A stretch of 64,000 nt of DNA from Amblyornis subalaris (lineage: Eukaryota; Chordata; Aves; Passeriformes; Ptilonorhynchidae): positions 1,426,001 to 1,490,000 of the forward strand of contig JACAXG010000060.1 of assembly GCA_018881555.1 (NCBI GenBank), given 5' to 3'. The notes beneath the pieces were generated by a model that was not told the origin of the DNA, made no database searches, and saw only the letters and a program-made list of their open reading frames with translations. The stretch's first letter is position 1. Every line of letters starts with the position of its first letter. The position numbers and the translations under genes were made by a program. Shown here in pieces: positions 39,421-52,037 of this stretch.

Positions 39421-41039
39421 GCAGCCAGACCACCCCTGCCTCCTGCCACTGCTGGTTGGCACAGGCTGGGTGGATCAGTGGAGGGAGATGTGATGGGGGA
39501 TGTCTCTGGGGGTTGTTGCTGATCTGTCGACACAGGCTAACTCAGGCACAAGGAGACACTTCTGTGATCTGGGAAAACACCCAAAAAGGAGAAGTGGAGA
39601 CGTTTGCCTCCCCAGCTAGTTTGCTCACCATTAGTGTTTTCCTACTTCCCTGTTCTAAGTAAACACACTTTCTGTATGTCAGACTTCAAAGAAGTGATAA
39701 CCAGCTTGGAGCAAATGCCTACGGGAAAGGGACAAGGCAAGAATGCCTTGTGAAATGCCCCAGCACCAGTCTTGCTCCCACCCTGCTGATGGCCAGCGCT
39801 CCATGGAGGCACAGGCAGGAAAGGCAGAGGCTGGGTTAAGGCAATGATGCCTGTGAAGTGCAGAGATGCAGGGAGTGATGGACAGGTTTGCAAGTCAGGG
39901 CTCTGAGAAGGAGAGCACAGCAACACCAGTGTGCTGGGAATAAAAGACGGGTTTCCTCAGACACTCAAACAAAACCTCGCTGTCCCACTTAGAGCTGCTC
40001 TCAACACCACATATGGCAGGTGTTTGAAGCAAGGCAGTGACACTAAACATGTTCCTTCAAAGGACAAAACGCAGAAGAATCTTTCCAGCTATCAGCTTTT
40101 CATAACTCAGACAAAATGCCAGAGAGGCTTCTTTGATTGGCCTGCCCCAGGGGAGAACACAGAGGGGACACTGACCCATGGGACAGGAGATGTGCTGCAT
40201 GGAGCACCCGCTCTCAGCATGTTTGCTCTGGCAGCCACCCTAGTCTCTGTGGATTTTGGAAAAAAGTGACCACTGTGGAAATCTGTCACTTTAATTTAAT
40301 ATCCTGTTGTCTGTGAGGATGCAGTCCTTTTGGGAAATTCGGTCCTGGCAGTTAAAAATAAAGCAGCAGTGTGGAAACAGTGAGACAAACAGCTCTGCCC
40401 CTGTGTACCCAAGCCAGCATGCCTGGAGTCCTCAAAGTCCAGTTGTACTCAGCCCAGATCAAGTCCATTCCCCACAGGACAGCTGTTCTGGAAACTACTT
40501 GGAAATGCATCCCAGCAGAACAGTATCACCCACAGCATTTACCTGCGGTTGATGTGGAGTTACAGTGACATGAGACTTCCCTGTGGGTGCACCAGGCTAT
40601 TTTAAATTCGAGGCAGGCATAAGGCATGTGACAGTACATGTTGTTCATGTGGGGAAACTCTTTCATTAATATTCACGCCTTGAGACTGGCCTAAGGTAGA
40701 CAGTTTTTTTGAGCATGCAACACATTTAAAATGCAGGCTTGCCTTTAACGCCTGAAACGTTAGTGCAGCTAAAATCATCGCTTCACCTAAAATCAGACCT
40801 TCACAGGAACCCCATTTCCTCTGAGAGCCAACCGACTTACTTGTATGGGTAGAAATATTCTTGAACTCCAGTCACCAAAGGCTAATCTCGCTCAGAGAGA
40901 AAGAAAAAGCAAAACCTCAAGAAGCTGCAGGATGTGTGTGGCTCAATTTTTACTATCTAAATTTATTTGAACCAACACAGTGGTATAAAAACACGTTTCC
41001 ACCCTCCTTTTGCTCTAGAAACACGGTTTAGAGGATTTA

Positions 41040-41340
41040 GAGGACACGTGGGTCTCCAGGCCACGCTGTCAGTAATTCATGCAGGGCTGGACACAGAAGC
41101 GACACATGTCCCCACGGCCTGCGCTGCTGCTGGAGCCCCCGGCTGAAGCGGGAGGGCTGCGGTGCCCGGGCTGCAGCAGCTGGCTGGTGCAGCAGCGCAG
41201 CTGCCCTGGTTCTCCTGGCGGGTCGGTGTGTGCAGCCCGTGCGCAGGGGTGCGGGCAGGCCAGGCAGCCGCGGCAGCTCCCGCGTGCCCCTCACGCCAAG
41301 TTGTCTCTGCCTGTGAGTCACAGCCTTGACTCATGAGCTG
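41040..41340. promoter_or_regulatory. orphan CpG islet followed by a head-to-head AP-1 pair
   Basis: About 20 CpG in 270 bp, then TGAGTCA at 41314-41320 and its reverse complement TGACTCA at 41327-41333, six bases apart. The first is embedded in CTGTGAGTCACAG, which has perfect six-base inverted arms. A CACGTG E-box lies near 41045. Candidate enhancer about 17.9 kb upstream of the IRF2BP2 start; function is not demonstrated. Confidence 0.42.
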
Positions 41341-42769
41341 GTGTGGATTAAGCTGTAATTTGAAGATGTTGCCGCCTACATCTGTCTGCGCTGCTCCTCT
41401 CCCGGAGGTGGCAGAAGCAAACACATATACAGTCATCTCAAAAATTCGGCCAGACGTGCTAGTTCAAACCCCAGGTGAGGGCAGGTTAGGGTGAGTGAGC
41501 AGGAGAGCACACACCTTGCAGCAATAAACCTGGGGAAGGAGGTTTCCACCCCAACTCAGAGGCTGGAAGATGTCTGCCGCTNCCATCCGCCAGCTCCCTC
41601 CCATGGCTCTCTCCCTGCCCCTGCCCAAACCCCTTGCCTGGCTCCAGCACCTCATGGAAAGGTCTCTCTGCTCACCCCACCCGCCGTGGGGGTCCTCTAG
41701 CACCTAAGACCAGGGCAGGTGTTTGCCAAATGCATGTGTTAATGCTCTAAGAATCATGAGCACCGTTTCTCTTGCCATTTGCATTGCCTTGGAAAATTAG
41801 TTGTATTGGGACCTAAGAGCTAGAAACATTTGCACTGACATATATTTAACTGAAATAGCCAATNAAGCTAAAATCACTTTGATTTAAGTGAAAATTAAGA
41901 CAAGTGGCAGTACCCAGGATAAGATTGATCAGGATTATTTCTGAATTCCCAGGCACATTTCTCTTGGAAGAGCCAAAATTCTGTACCATGTGCTTATTCT
42001 GGCTCTCGATTTTTTTTTTTTTCTGGCATTAAACCACCTGTTGGAAGACAAACCGTGCCTTATCCAGCATAAAGGCCGCCAGCACATTTGTCAACAATTT
42101 CTGAACAAATGGAAGCATGCATTTGTACAGGATCAGCACTTTGCACCAGGAAGCCACTCCGCTTGCGATATTTCGTTGGAAGCCATAAAACCAGATTTTT
42201 TTTCTTCTATCAGCAGCTCACGTGCAATGCCTTAACTGAAATGGTTTAACCTCGGCCCTTTGATTACAGCAGCACAACCCCTTCCCACAGGCCAGTCCTT
42301 GGCTTTGGGTTAGTCATTGCTTTTGGTTTACACATGGGAATTGTATTTGATGCGGGAGGAGATAAGCAATGCATCTGCTCAGTCATATTTCCCCAGCGTC
42401 TCTCCCTTTGTTCTTTTGCCTTTTATCTGCCGAGTTCTCTCTGCAGAGATCCCTACCCTTGCCCTGCTGCTTTCGCCTTCTTTTCTAAGCCTGCCTTTGA
42501 CCACCTCAGCTTCTGCAGGAAAACAATCAGCTACTCGAATTCAGCAATGCCCTCACTATTTACTGATGTCAGTTCCCCCGCTCAGAATTAATTTCCCCTT
42601 TGTTTGCCTTAGCTAGAAAGGTCTGTGAAATTTGCAACAGTTTCTCCCATAATGAGAACAGGGAAGAGGCAAATTCTGCATCCCTGCACGTGGCAGCCCC
42701 GGTCATCCCACCCCGCTCCCTTCCCTGCCTGCAGCTCTCCCACACTCGAAGCAGGGGTGTGCAATGGGG

Positions 42770-43120
42770 TGTGCATGCTGAGTCACCGCCTGGGGTTAAC
42801 ACACTCCAGCCTTGCTACAGCAAAGACCCATTAGTGGAACAAAAGCGATGCTGACAGTTCCCAGTGCACAGCTAACGCTGATTAAAGGCCAGCTTGTGTC
42901 TTCGGGGAAGGAGGGCGAGAGGGGGCTGGTGACCAGGGGAGCCGCAGCGCTCTTCTGGCTGACTCAGCCGGAATTGCCCCGGCAGGTCACCACACGGGGA
43001 GGGCCCCCAGCCCTTCTGTGGGTGCACGGCAGCTTCCCTGGCGCCTGTGCCAGCCCTACGGCGTGTAGGTCTGGTGCCTTCAGGAGCAGCCCCAGGATGG
43101 GCCGGAGCCGGACAAGATGA
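42770..43120. promoter_or_regulatory. candidate enhancer with two NF-E2/MARE-type sites in a CpG-rich patch
   Basis: TGCTGAGTCAC at 42776-42786 is an exact NF-E2 consensus (TGCTGAGTCAY). GGCTGACTCAGCC at 42957-42969 has perfect six-base arms and the full 11-bp MARE core. A CpG-rich stretch runs from about 42900 to 43110. An AGATAAG GATA-type site lies about 400 bp upstream, near 42360. Confidence 0.42.
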
Positions 43121-46100
43121 GGCAGGCAGGGAAAGAGATGCTCCCGCCCATGCTGCGCACAGCAGGTATCCCAGCTGGGACACATTTGCTTGCTGGAGTA
43201 GTCTGCAAAAGAAGTTGCTATAGGCATGAATATTTAAATTTCCTTCCAATGGGTATCAAGCCAAATTCCACATCTCAGTTCCAGGGTGAATCAGGATGAT
43301 CAGACACGCTGCTTCAGAGAACAGAAATGTAGAGGTAAGACCAAATGCCAATGCCTTCCTCCAGAGGGGACGGAGTGCCTGGCCACTGCAGATGTGCTGC
43401 TTTTCTAGCAATTAATTCAGCAGAAATGGAGGGAGGAATCGTAGCCCTGCAGGCTATTGGGGTTTTTTCATCTTTGCTTGGAGGGCTTACCTGGCAAAGC
43501 TGTTCCCTGAGGTCAGCAAGTTAGACAACAGTGTCTGGTGAACAGACAATCTGTGACAACCTTCGCAAAGCTCCTCGGCTGGGGGAACATGATTTGTCTC
43601 TGGGAAATACTGCTGTTCCCCTGGGAATATGTGCTCTGGGCATGGGGCAGGAAAGAAAGAGGCAGCCAGACCTTCCCACCTTCTGGCATCTGCTTAAAAA
43701 AGGGCAGGGAAGTGTGTTTAAATTTCCTTTTCTTTTTCTCTGGGTCAGCTAGACTTGTCCTGGGCCTTAAGTGGACTGCACAAGCCAGATTGTATGCCTG
43801 GGTAGTACATCCTGGGATAAGGGACACTGTATCCCAGTGTGGTCTGCCAGCATTTGCCCAGCACCTCCGTCCCACCTGGAGGGTAGGACTGCACTGCTGC
43901 AGCTGGTCTGTTAAGGTGCATTAGCACCATTGCTGGCTTTCCAGAGCAGCCTGCCCCAGGCCTCAGTTTGCTTTGGTTGTGCCCCAGCTGGGCAGCCCTG
44001 CAGCAGGCAGCCGAAGCGTGATGTGCAGACAGGCCGCAGCAAGCCGCCCCTGACGCTCGATCCAATGCCTGGAGAAAAGTGTCCTAATCCTGCCAGGTTT
44101 GCTTCTTACTGGCACCCACGTGAGCTAATCCGTCCTAATATGTACCCAACCCTCCCGTTTCCTTCCCTGGGAAAGCTGTCAGCCTTCTTACCTGGCAGCA
44201 TTGTCACAGGGCGGCTGAGCTAGAACCCATGGGGAGACCGGGACAGCCACCACTGCCATGGCCTGGGCTTTCGGGCTGCAGAGACAGGCCAGCACCAGGG
44301 GCTGCCCTGGCTCACACCTCGGCGGCTTCCTCTGCAAACCTAACAGACTCACAGCAAAGAAACAGAAACCAAACCAGAAAAATGAGGCGTCTGCAGAAAT
44401 GCTTTACTGGTGGACTGCTGCTAGGTACTGCTGGCTCTGCTGGGGCTCCCTGTTCCTGTCAGGATCTACCTGTGCTGCTGTTTGCAGCCTCCTCAAGCTG
44501 CCTCTCCGGCAAGAAAGCACACAGTGATCACTATGGTGATCCCTGGGGGTATTACTGCACAACGGGAAAAGCAGCTACAACAGCGGCTGGGCATGATGCT
44601 GAAGAAATCATCTTCCTACTGTGTCCCTAATACAAATACTCTTACGGAAAATGAATCAGTCCTCTTTGGGCTTTTTTCCAGAGGCCCTTCTGACTAATTT
44701 TGTCCAAAACAGCCAGGCTGACCCTGCGCAGCAGTGTGATGGTGGCAGACAGGACCTGCTCACGTTTGGGTGGAGGCAGGGAAAAACTGTTTTGCAGGCC
44801 TGCCCAAAAAAATCCTCAGGCTGACTCTGCCAAAAACCACACCAAACATATGGTAAATGAAATCGCTGGCAGGGAGCTGTCTTGGACGGCAGGAATGTTT
44901 CAGCACTGTGGACTGCTTGTTAGTTGGCCTGAATTGTACTTATGCTGCTTTAAGCAGCTCCATATTTAAGGAAGAGAAGGCAAAGGAGAGGACAATGCCA
45001 ATTTTTGGGGGGTGCTTTTGATGCCATTATTTTTATGACAATGTTAGCATGGTAGCAGTGCTTGTCCCATCCTGTGGTTAAGAGCACAGCAGCATCACAG
45101 AAGGTTTCACCTCCTCATATGGCAACAGTCTCCTGTGGAAAAGCAGACAGAAGGGTTTTTTCTCTTGGAACAGGGACTCTGCCTATTTCACCATATGAAT
45201 GTCCTGTACATTTCATGGAGCTGATGAAATCATGTACAGATGGGATCCATCTTAACAAAGGCTCTTATTCACAGGGCAGGTTTCTCTGCTGCATATCTTG
45301 GGCCATATCCCAGCTTGCATAGCCATATCAACCAAATGTATCCACAGAGCCAGACAAATTTCTGGGAGGATAGCAGACGCAGAGATGCTCTGCCCCTACT
45401 GCTGTGAGCAGCATGACTTACTTGCACAGCACTGTGGCCCCTCTGGAAATCTGAGCCCTGGAGTCACGGCAATAAACACGCCTTTCCTCACATGACATCC
45501 TTTAAAAGTATTCAGGTACCAGATACCATTTCCAGGATGCTGCCAGGTGCTGTGGAGAAAGCATGGCAGAGCAGCAAGATCATAAGAAAGAGGTGCTTGA
45601 TGTCTTCAGAAGTTTGATAGGCTGCCATAAGAACAGATGTGGTGGCTACACCTATTGAAGGAGGATGAAAATAAAGCAGACAAAGAGCTGTTCCTTTTCT
45701 TGAGTCTGAGGTATAATTTTTCCTCCTGGAGCTAGAATGGTGGAGTGCCAGAGGCAGAGCTCACCTCCACAGTCATGGGCAGCTTTCCATCACCTTTGCT
45801 GCATGCTGCAGCTTGGAGCTCAACCATCCTCCAGCCCTACCCCATCTCTTAGCTTCTCCCATCTGTCTGCAGGCTGTGGCATCCTGACTACTGCACTGGC
45901 AAGGAGCTTTATCAAGAGAAGGCAGGGAGACACATACCCTAGAGCTGCTGTCCAGCTCCTGATTCCATGGACACACCCTCCTGGGGCTGAGTGATCATCT
46001 AAGCTGATGGGATGACCAAACCCCAGATAATCTGTTTGTTCAACAACCTGATATGGACAAAGAGAATGAAAGTTGCAGAACAAACTTTCGGGCACAATTC

Positions 46101-49100
46101 CACAATATGCATCAATAAATTCTTCCCCCTGCTTTTCCCTTCTTGACGTGCGTTCGGTGCTCAGTCAGTAGTACCTTAGAAACATCTCACCAGCTGCCCA
46201 TGCTCAAAAGGAGAACAGCAACAACAACAGAAGGAAATACAGAGGGATGACTTAAGTGAGTTTGGAAATCGCTTCCCATATGAAACACTCCTTTAGTCAC
46301 AGGCAGAAAAAAGCATCAAAATTCCCTGCCTCTGATGTAAACAACAGAAAGAAAAAGTCATCTGGAAGGACAAGATGATTCATACGGAGGACCTGACTTG
46401 TAATATTCATCAGTGTTGAAACTGCCTCTGCAAGATGACTGCGTGTGAAAACAGCACCAGTGAAATCCCAGCTCCTGCCACAAGAAGTATCATTAGCGGT
46501 GAAGTGGTGTGGTGAGACTCTGGTGGCACAACCCTTGCTCCAGTGAGTAATCGTAAGTCATCCGACCAGTCCCAGCTGAAACAGCACTGTCAGTCAGGTA
46601 AAACTGCTTTACATAAGGGCAGCTGCAGAGACTGGAGCACGCTCAGGCTTTGCAGCCCTCTTCAACAGCAAAATAGAAGGTGTTTTTCTTGGTCGTGCAA
46701 AAATTCCTGCTGAGACCTTCCTTATAAAGATGCTGCTCAAGTTGGGTTCTTGAAGAAGAATGGAAAATTTAGCCAGTCTTTTCTTTTATGTTAATTGCCC
46801 TGAGCCAAGCCGTAACACGGCAAAGAAGGCCATGCTGACTTTATGCATTGTTAGGAGATACTCTCCCCTGCACATTTGAATCTGTTTACTTAATCTTCCA
46901 GGCCTTTACCCATGAATATTAAATTCCTTGATCACTATGCATTAGGAGTCATCTTCACACCATCTGTTTGTATTTGTCATCTAACCCTTGTAAATAATAA
47001 AATGTACTTTGTTCTCAAGTTCATGGATCCTAGCAGGAGAGCAATTACTGTTGAGGAAAAGTACTGTGTGAAACTATTGGCAGTGACAGGACTCTTCTTT
47101 AGCCTCCCATCTTGCCACTATACAGTAATTAAATGAAAGCCAGGATGTGGCCCAAAGGGTGATGCTTAGCTTCCATGGTTTCCTTGAAGACCCAGAAGAG
47201 ATGAGGGAGGGCTCTACATCTCTCAAAGTGATGCAGGCACTCCTGCCTACACTTCTAAAAGAAGACAATGTCAGAAGAGAAGGCTGCACTTCAGGGGAGC
47301 AGCCTTTCTGAAGTGTCAGGCATGCCAACAGGATCTAGCTGCTCTGCTCAGGCAAAAATACAACCAGGATTGGCAGGAATGGCTGTGGCTATTCGACAGG
47401 GTGGCCTGGGCAGCTGGCCTGGGTAAACTTCCTAAGAGGTACTGGCAGGGAAGAAACATCTGAGGAAGAAATAGGTAAATGAGCAGATACACAAAGTTGC
47501 TCTCATGCTTGGGAGTGCCATAAAAGAAGTGAAATTGTCACCCCTCACCTGAGAGGTAAAGTTCAGAGAAGGCTAGGCAAACATCAAGGGAAACAATGAT
47601 AAAGTGCACTTGGTACAATATGAAACTAATTCTTAGGTGGAGCTCTGCCTGAAAATTTTATTAGATCATGCAATGAGGACAGCCTTGACACATATTACTA
47701 AGGCTCAATTTCAACTTTATCAATGCAGATAAGTGTGTGCATCTCTAGGACAGCAGTCCCGTGAGTAAGAAAAAACATGTACCATGGTTGAAGACCTCTG
47801 TGGACAACAAAAGCTGGCTGGCAAGCACACCTCATGGGCACAGTGCCTTGGGGAACCAGTCAGAGACATACTTTGCAGCAGAATCACAATGATTTACATC
47901 CCCTAAGGATTTGTCTCTTTGTGCTTCTATAAATTATCCTATATGCCAGGCAACTATCAATCAGCGCTCAAATTGTTACCGTCTAGTTAAAACCTAATGT
48001 CATTGGTTAAAGAAGGGATTATTTAGGAGATAAAATGGAATCTTATTATTTCCATCTGACATCTTGGTAGCAACAAATTTAGGCAAGAGAATGGTTGTCA
48101 AATATTTGTTTAACTGGAAGAGTTATGTGGGCTTGGACAAGATACTGATGCCTAAATACCACTTGCCACTCTGCTCAGCCTTGCAAACATCCCACACCAG
48201 GAGGTTACCTATTAAGTGATAGACAACATAACTTGTTAATTGTTAGAGCAGGATGACCTTAGACTTTGCCCAGGTATTTAATAACACCATCTGCTGTCTA
48301 GGTCTGCAATACTATTACTTTTGCATGAGGATTACTCTTCTTCCTCCACAAAAAAGTTGCAATAACAATGCTAAAGGAGAGCAGAGCAGCATGGTATTCA
48401 AACCTGACTGCCCAAGTAAAATATGCAGGAGGTACAGCTCACCCAAAATATCCCAGATGCATTGTCTTGAATCTGGAAATCATGTGCTGAAGGCTGAGGG
48501 GCTGTGATCTAGCCTTATGGACTGCACTTGGGAAAAACTCTTGTGTCTCGCCTGAGAACAAGCTGGGAGTGAAATGCACTCTGGTGCAGGCTGCCAGTCA
48601 CTTTGCTCTTTCTGTCACCATTGCTGTTTCCTTCGACAAAACAACAGCAATGGTCCAAAGGCCACCATTTAGGAATCACTGTGCCTTCAGATCTTTTTCT
48701 CTTTGATAACATTCTTTTAAACCATGTGCGTTTAATGCCAAGTAATCACATTTATCAGGTTTTATATCTGCATCTATAAAGGGTCCAATCCTTTTCTTGC
48801 TGTCAGTGATGTTTTTTTGGCTTTGGCTTCTTAGAGAATTTAGGGGAGGGAAGAAAACAGTACAATTCTCTCAGCTGGTGTCTTCTGGTCAGTGTTTCCA
48901 TGGGGTTTCATGTAAAGCCAGTGCACTGGAAACCTGAGCCTACTGGATTCAGTGACAAAAGTCCTAACAACTGAGATGAGCCAGTTTCTAACTCTGCAAT
49001 GTTGCAATTTTTGTGCAAATAGTCTTTTCCTCCAAATAAAGAGAAGCTGAAACCTGGTAGCTGGTGAGCTGCCAGATGAAGGAGGAAGCATTAGAGGTGT

Positions 49101-50753
49101 GAACACCAAAGTACTCCAAAAAACAAGGCCAAGAGAAAGAGTCCAGACTGTACTTTAAATTAAAAAGTGCACATTTGTAGAGGTTTTTTAAAAAATGTTT
49201 TTATTTTGCTTACTCCGTATTGGTGTATGTTTGAGAAATAAAACAATCACGAATCCTCCACACTCCCCAGCTTAATTCCTATATGAGACCTAGGGGGTGG
49301 AGTGCTTTACTTGGCACTCTGTTGCAACAGAGAGGTCAAATATGAAACTGAACATATGAATGTAATTAGGAGGGTATGTAAAATATGGGGGCTGGATGTC
49401 TTAACAGTGTCCAAAGCAGGCATGTCTTGACATGCCATTGGTTGAAAAGGATTTTAAGTATTCCAGTCTGCCGGACGGTGTATCTGATTACGTCTGAAAA
49501 GAGTTTCTTAGTCTTTTGCTCATATGATTTTTCTCATATTTCAAGTGTAGAAGTTTGATTCTGAAAGCCTAGCGTGCAGAAACATCCACCTCTTTTTGAA
49601 GTACATGAAACAATATCTTTTTATCACCAATGCTAGTTTTGGAAGAAGATGTGAAAAAGTCCAGATTCTTCCCACTTGCCCTGTATCCATTCTGAGGCAA
49701 AGGAAGTTCTAAGGACATTTATGTATGCTACCTGGAGGTGCATATAGCAGGTTGGGATGTGGTTTATTTTCCATTTGTAAACAGAGAAATTGGTATTTTC
49801 ATAGCATATACAGTTGAGTAGGATTTTTTACTGTTGTTTCACAAATGACAAAAGAATGGCTATAATCTGTGCCAAAAATATGCACAAAAATCTATCTCTA
49901 TCTTTTGCCTATGATTTGCATTTTCTTTTAAACCTTTCCAAGTGAAGCAGTAGGCAAAACCCCCGGCAACTAGAAGCATGTGCAAGGATGCAGAAAGCTT
50001 TAGAATATGTTTCCACACCCTGCTGACCTATTCATCAAAAAGTCTGCCAAAACACATAACTCTCAGTCTAAAACAAAATTCACAAGAAAGGGCCTTGCTT
50101 GCATTAACCTACTTCTTTCCAGGTTGCGTGCCACTGCAGGATCTCCCAGAGGAAGAGGAGCTGAGCCTATTATGTGACTTTACTGTCCTCCCTAGGAGTT
50201 TTCCCAGCTCCTTGGCAGAGGGAGACACTGGCAGGAGCGATCCTCCTTCAGCCCTGGTGGTGGGCCAGCCTGGGAGTCTGAGCTAAGCCAAGCAGATGCA
50301 ATGTTCCTCTGGACAAGGCAGGAGTGAGCTGACAGCTGCAGGACTGCTTGACCTCACGTTAAGCAGTGCAGTGCATCGTCACCTCAGGCCAAATGCCACT
50401 CTAGTGAAAATTCAGTGACGTTAGTGGAGCTGCCCCCAGCAGGAACTGTGATCCCCTGTGATCACTGGTTTCCTGAGGCCAGGAGTGGTGAGTGATACTA
50501 GGTTTAGATGTGCCTGGCTCCTTCTTTTCTCAGCTCTCTCTCCATTTGAAACACCATCCTGGTTCTGGAGCATCGTGCAGTCCTAGGGTAAGGTTCTCAC
50601 AATCCCAGAGAGCATTTGCGGAGCCATAAACTTGACAGCAACGGCTTCCAGTGGAAAGTAGGCTCCCATACTGAAGTAGACATGGGAGTATCTTCCCCAC
50701 CTCATACTTGCATCACACGTACCAAGATTTTAATACAAACTCCCATTTTATTT
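43121..50753. other. intergenic, no gene seen
   Basis: No gene, RNA or clear repeat recognised. The open frames around 43.5-44.7 kb are unrelated to known families as far as I can tell. The 45.9-50.0 kb part is AT-rich with few open frames. Confidence 0.6.
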
Positions 50754-50774
50754 ACACACACACACATGCACACA
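50754..50774. repeat. short (AC)n microsatellite
   Basis: ACACACACACACA followed by TGCACACATGTG, giving a small alternating purine-pyrimidine tract. Confidence 0.75.
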
Positions 50775-51637
50775 TGTGTTTTATTCTAATTTTGTACCAG
50801 TTAGAGGCCTGGTAAGAACAACAAAGAAAAAATCATGCTGGTAGTTAAATGTTTTTGTAGTGCTACTGAGCCATAAGGACACTCCTCTGCAGTCAAGAGG
50901 AGGAGTCCCGTGCAGGGGTTTCCCCACATTATTGGTGATGGAGGCATGGCTGTCATCTCGCTCTGCAGGACATGGAGCCCAGCTCTCAAGCTCCTCAGGT
51001 ACTGGCAGGAAATCAGACCCATCTCCAGAGTGGCCCTGTGCCCCTGGGAAGCCCAGCCAGTTCATGTGTCCCTCCCTCCTCCTCAGTGTGCACTCCGGCA
51101 GCATGGGGAAGGGTGTCACAACTGTTGGTGGGTGATGGCAGGATGGGTGTGGGTGCAGCATGAGGGGCTTCTGCAGCAGCTCCAAAGTGATGCCGCTCCT
51201 GAGGTCCCTTCCCAGCCACCCATCCCAACCTCCTCCCTTTTGCCACAAGAGCACCCCTGGCGCAGCAGGATGGTGGCACCGGGGCANGTTTAGCTGTGCT
51301 GCAGCTGTTGGTGCTCACAGAGTTGCTCCAGCAGTGGGCAGCGCCGGCAGAACTGAGAGCCGGGGTGGGGGAGAGCAGGACCACTTCTTCTGGTGGCAGA
51401 ACCAGCTCATTGTGCCCACCAAAGCAAAGCTGCAGGCATGCTGCATGCAGTCCTCTGGTAGCTCACCCATGACCAAGGCCATCTGGATCAAAGACAGGAT
51501 AAGATGGTGCTCCGGAAACCAGGGCCAAGCTCCTCTCTTCAGCATGGTGCACTGGGGTGGTGATTTGGTCTGCTATTATGTAAGACTTAACAAAAGCTGT
51601 ATAACAAAACTATTTTAAGTAAGAATGTTAATTGAAG

Positions 51638-51648
51638 GCTGAGTCAGG
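51638..51648. promoter_or_regulatory. MARE-like site (GCTGAGTCAGG)
   Basis: GGCTGAGTCAGG context, one base short of a full MARE core, with a related site 390 bp downstream at 52028. Motif match only. Confidence 0.3.
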
Positions 51649-52027
51649 CTGCAGCTAAAGCAGAGATGTTTTTGAGAGGCTTGTACTCTTTTTCATTTGG
51701 TCTATATTTTTTCCACTTAATTACAATGTGTGTGGAACAGCAGTTAGCAATAATAGTAACTGGCAGAGGGAAAATGGATGATCAAGATGATCGTCCTCTT
51801 GCCTCTGGATCAGTCACTGAAACCCATCCCATATCTGCAATGTTCAAAACTCATTCACTTCTGAGGCTGCACGAGGCATACGGGAAGTGTAAGTAGACCA
51901 TGGAGCAAAGAGGCAGCTGCTTGGTGCTCCTGATCATGATGGACTGCGTGTTGAAACTGGTGAGACGGGCTAGGGTTGTTTAGAGAGATGCCTGTCTGGC
52001 ACCTTCCAAGAGCACATGCAAGACCCC

Positions 52028-52037
52028 TGACTCAGCA
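52028..52037. promoter_or_regulatory. NF-E2-type site (TGACTCAGCA)
   Basis: Exact reverse complement of TGCTGAGTCA. It lies about 7.2 kb upstream of the IRF2BP2 start. Motif match only. Confidence 0.3.
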
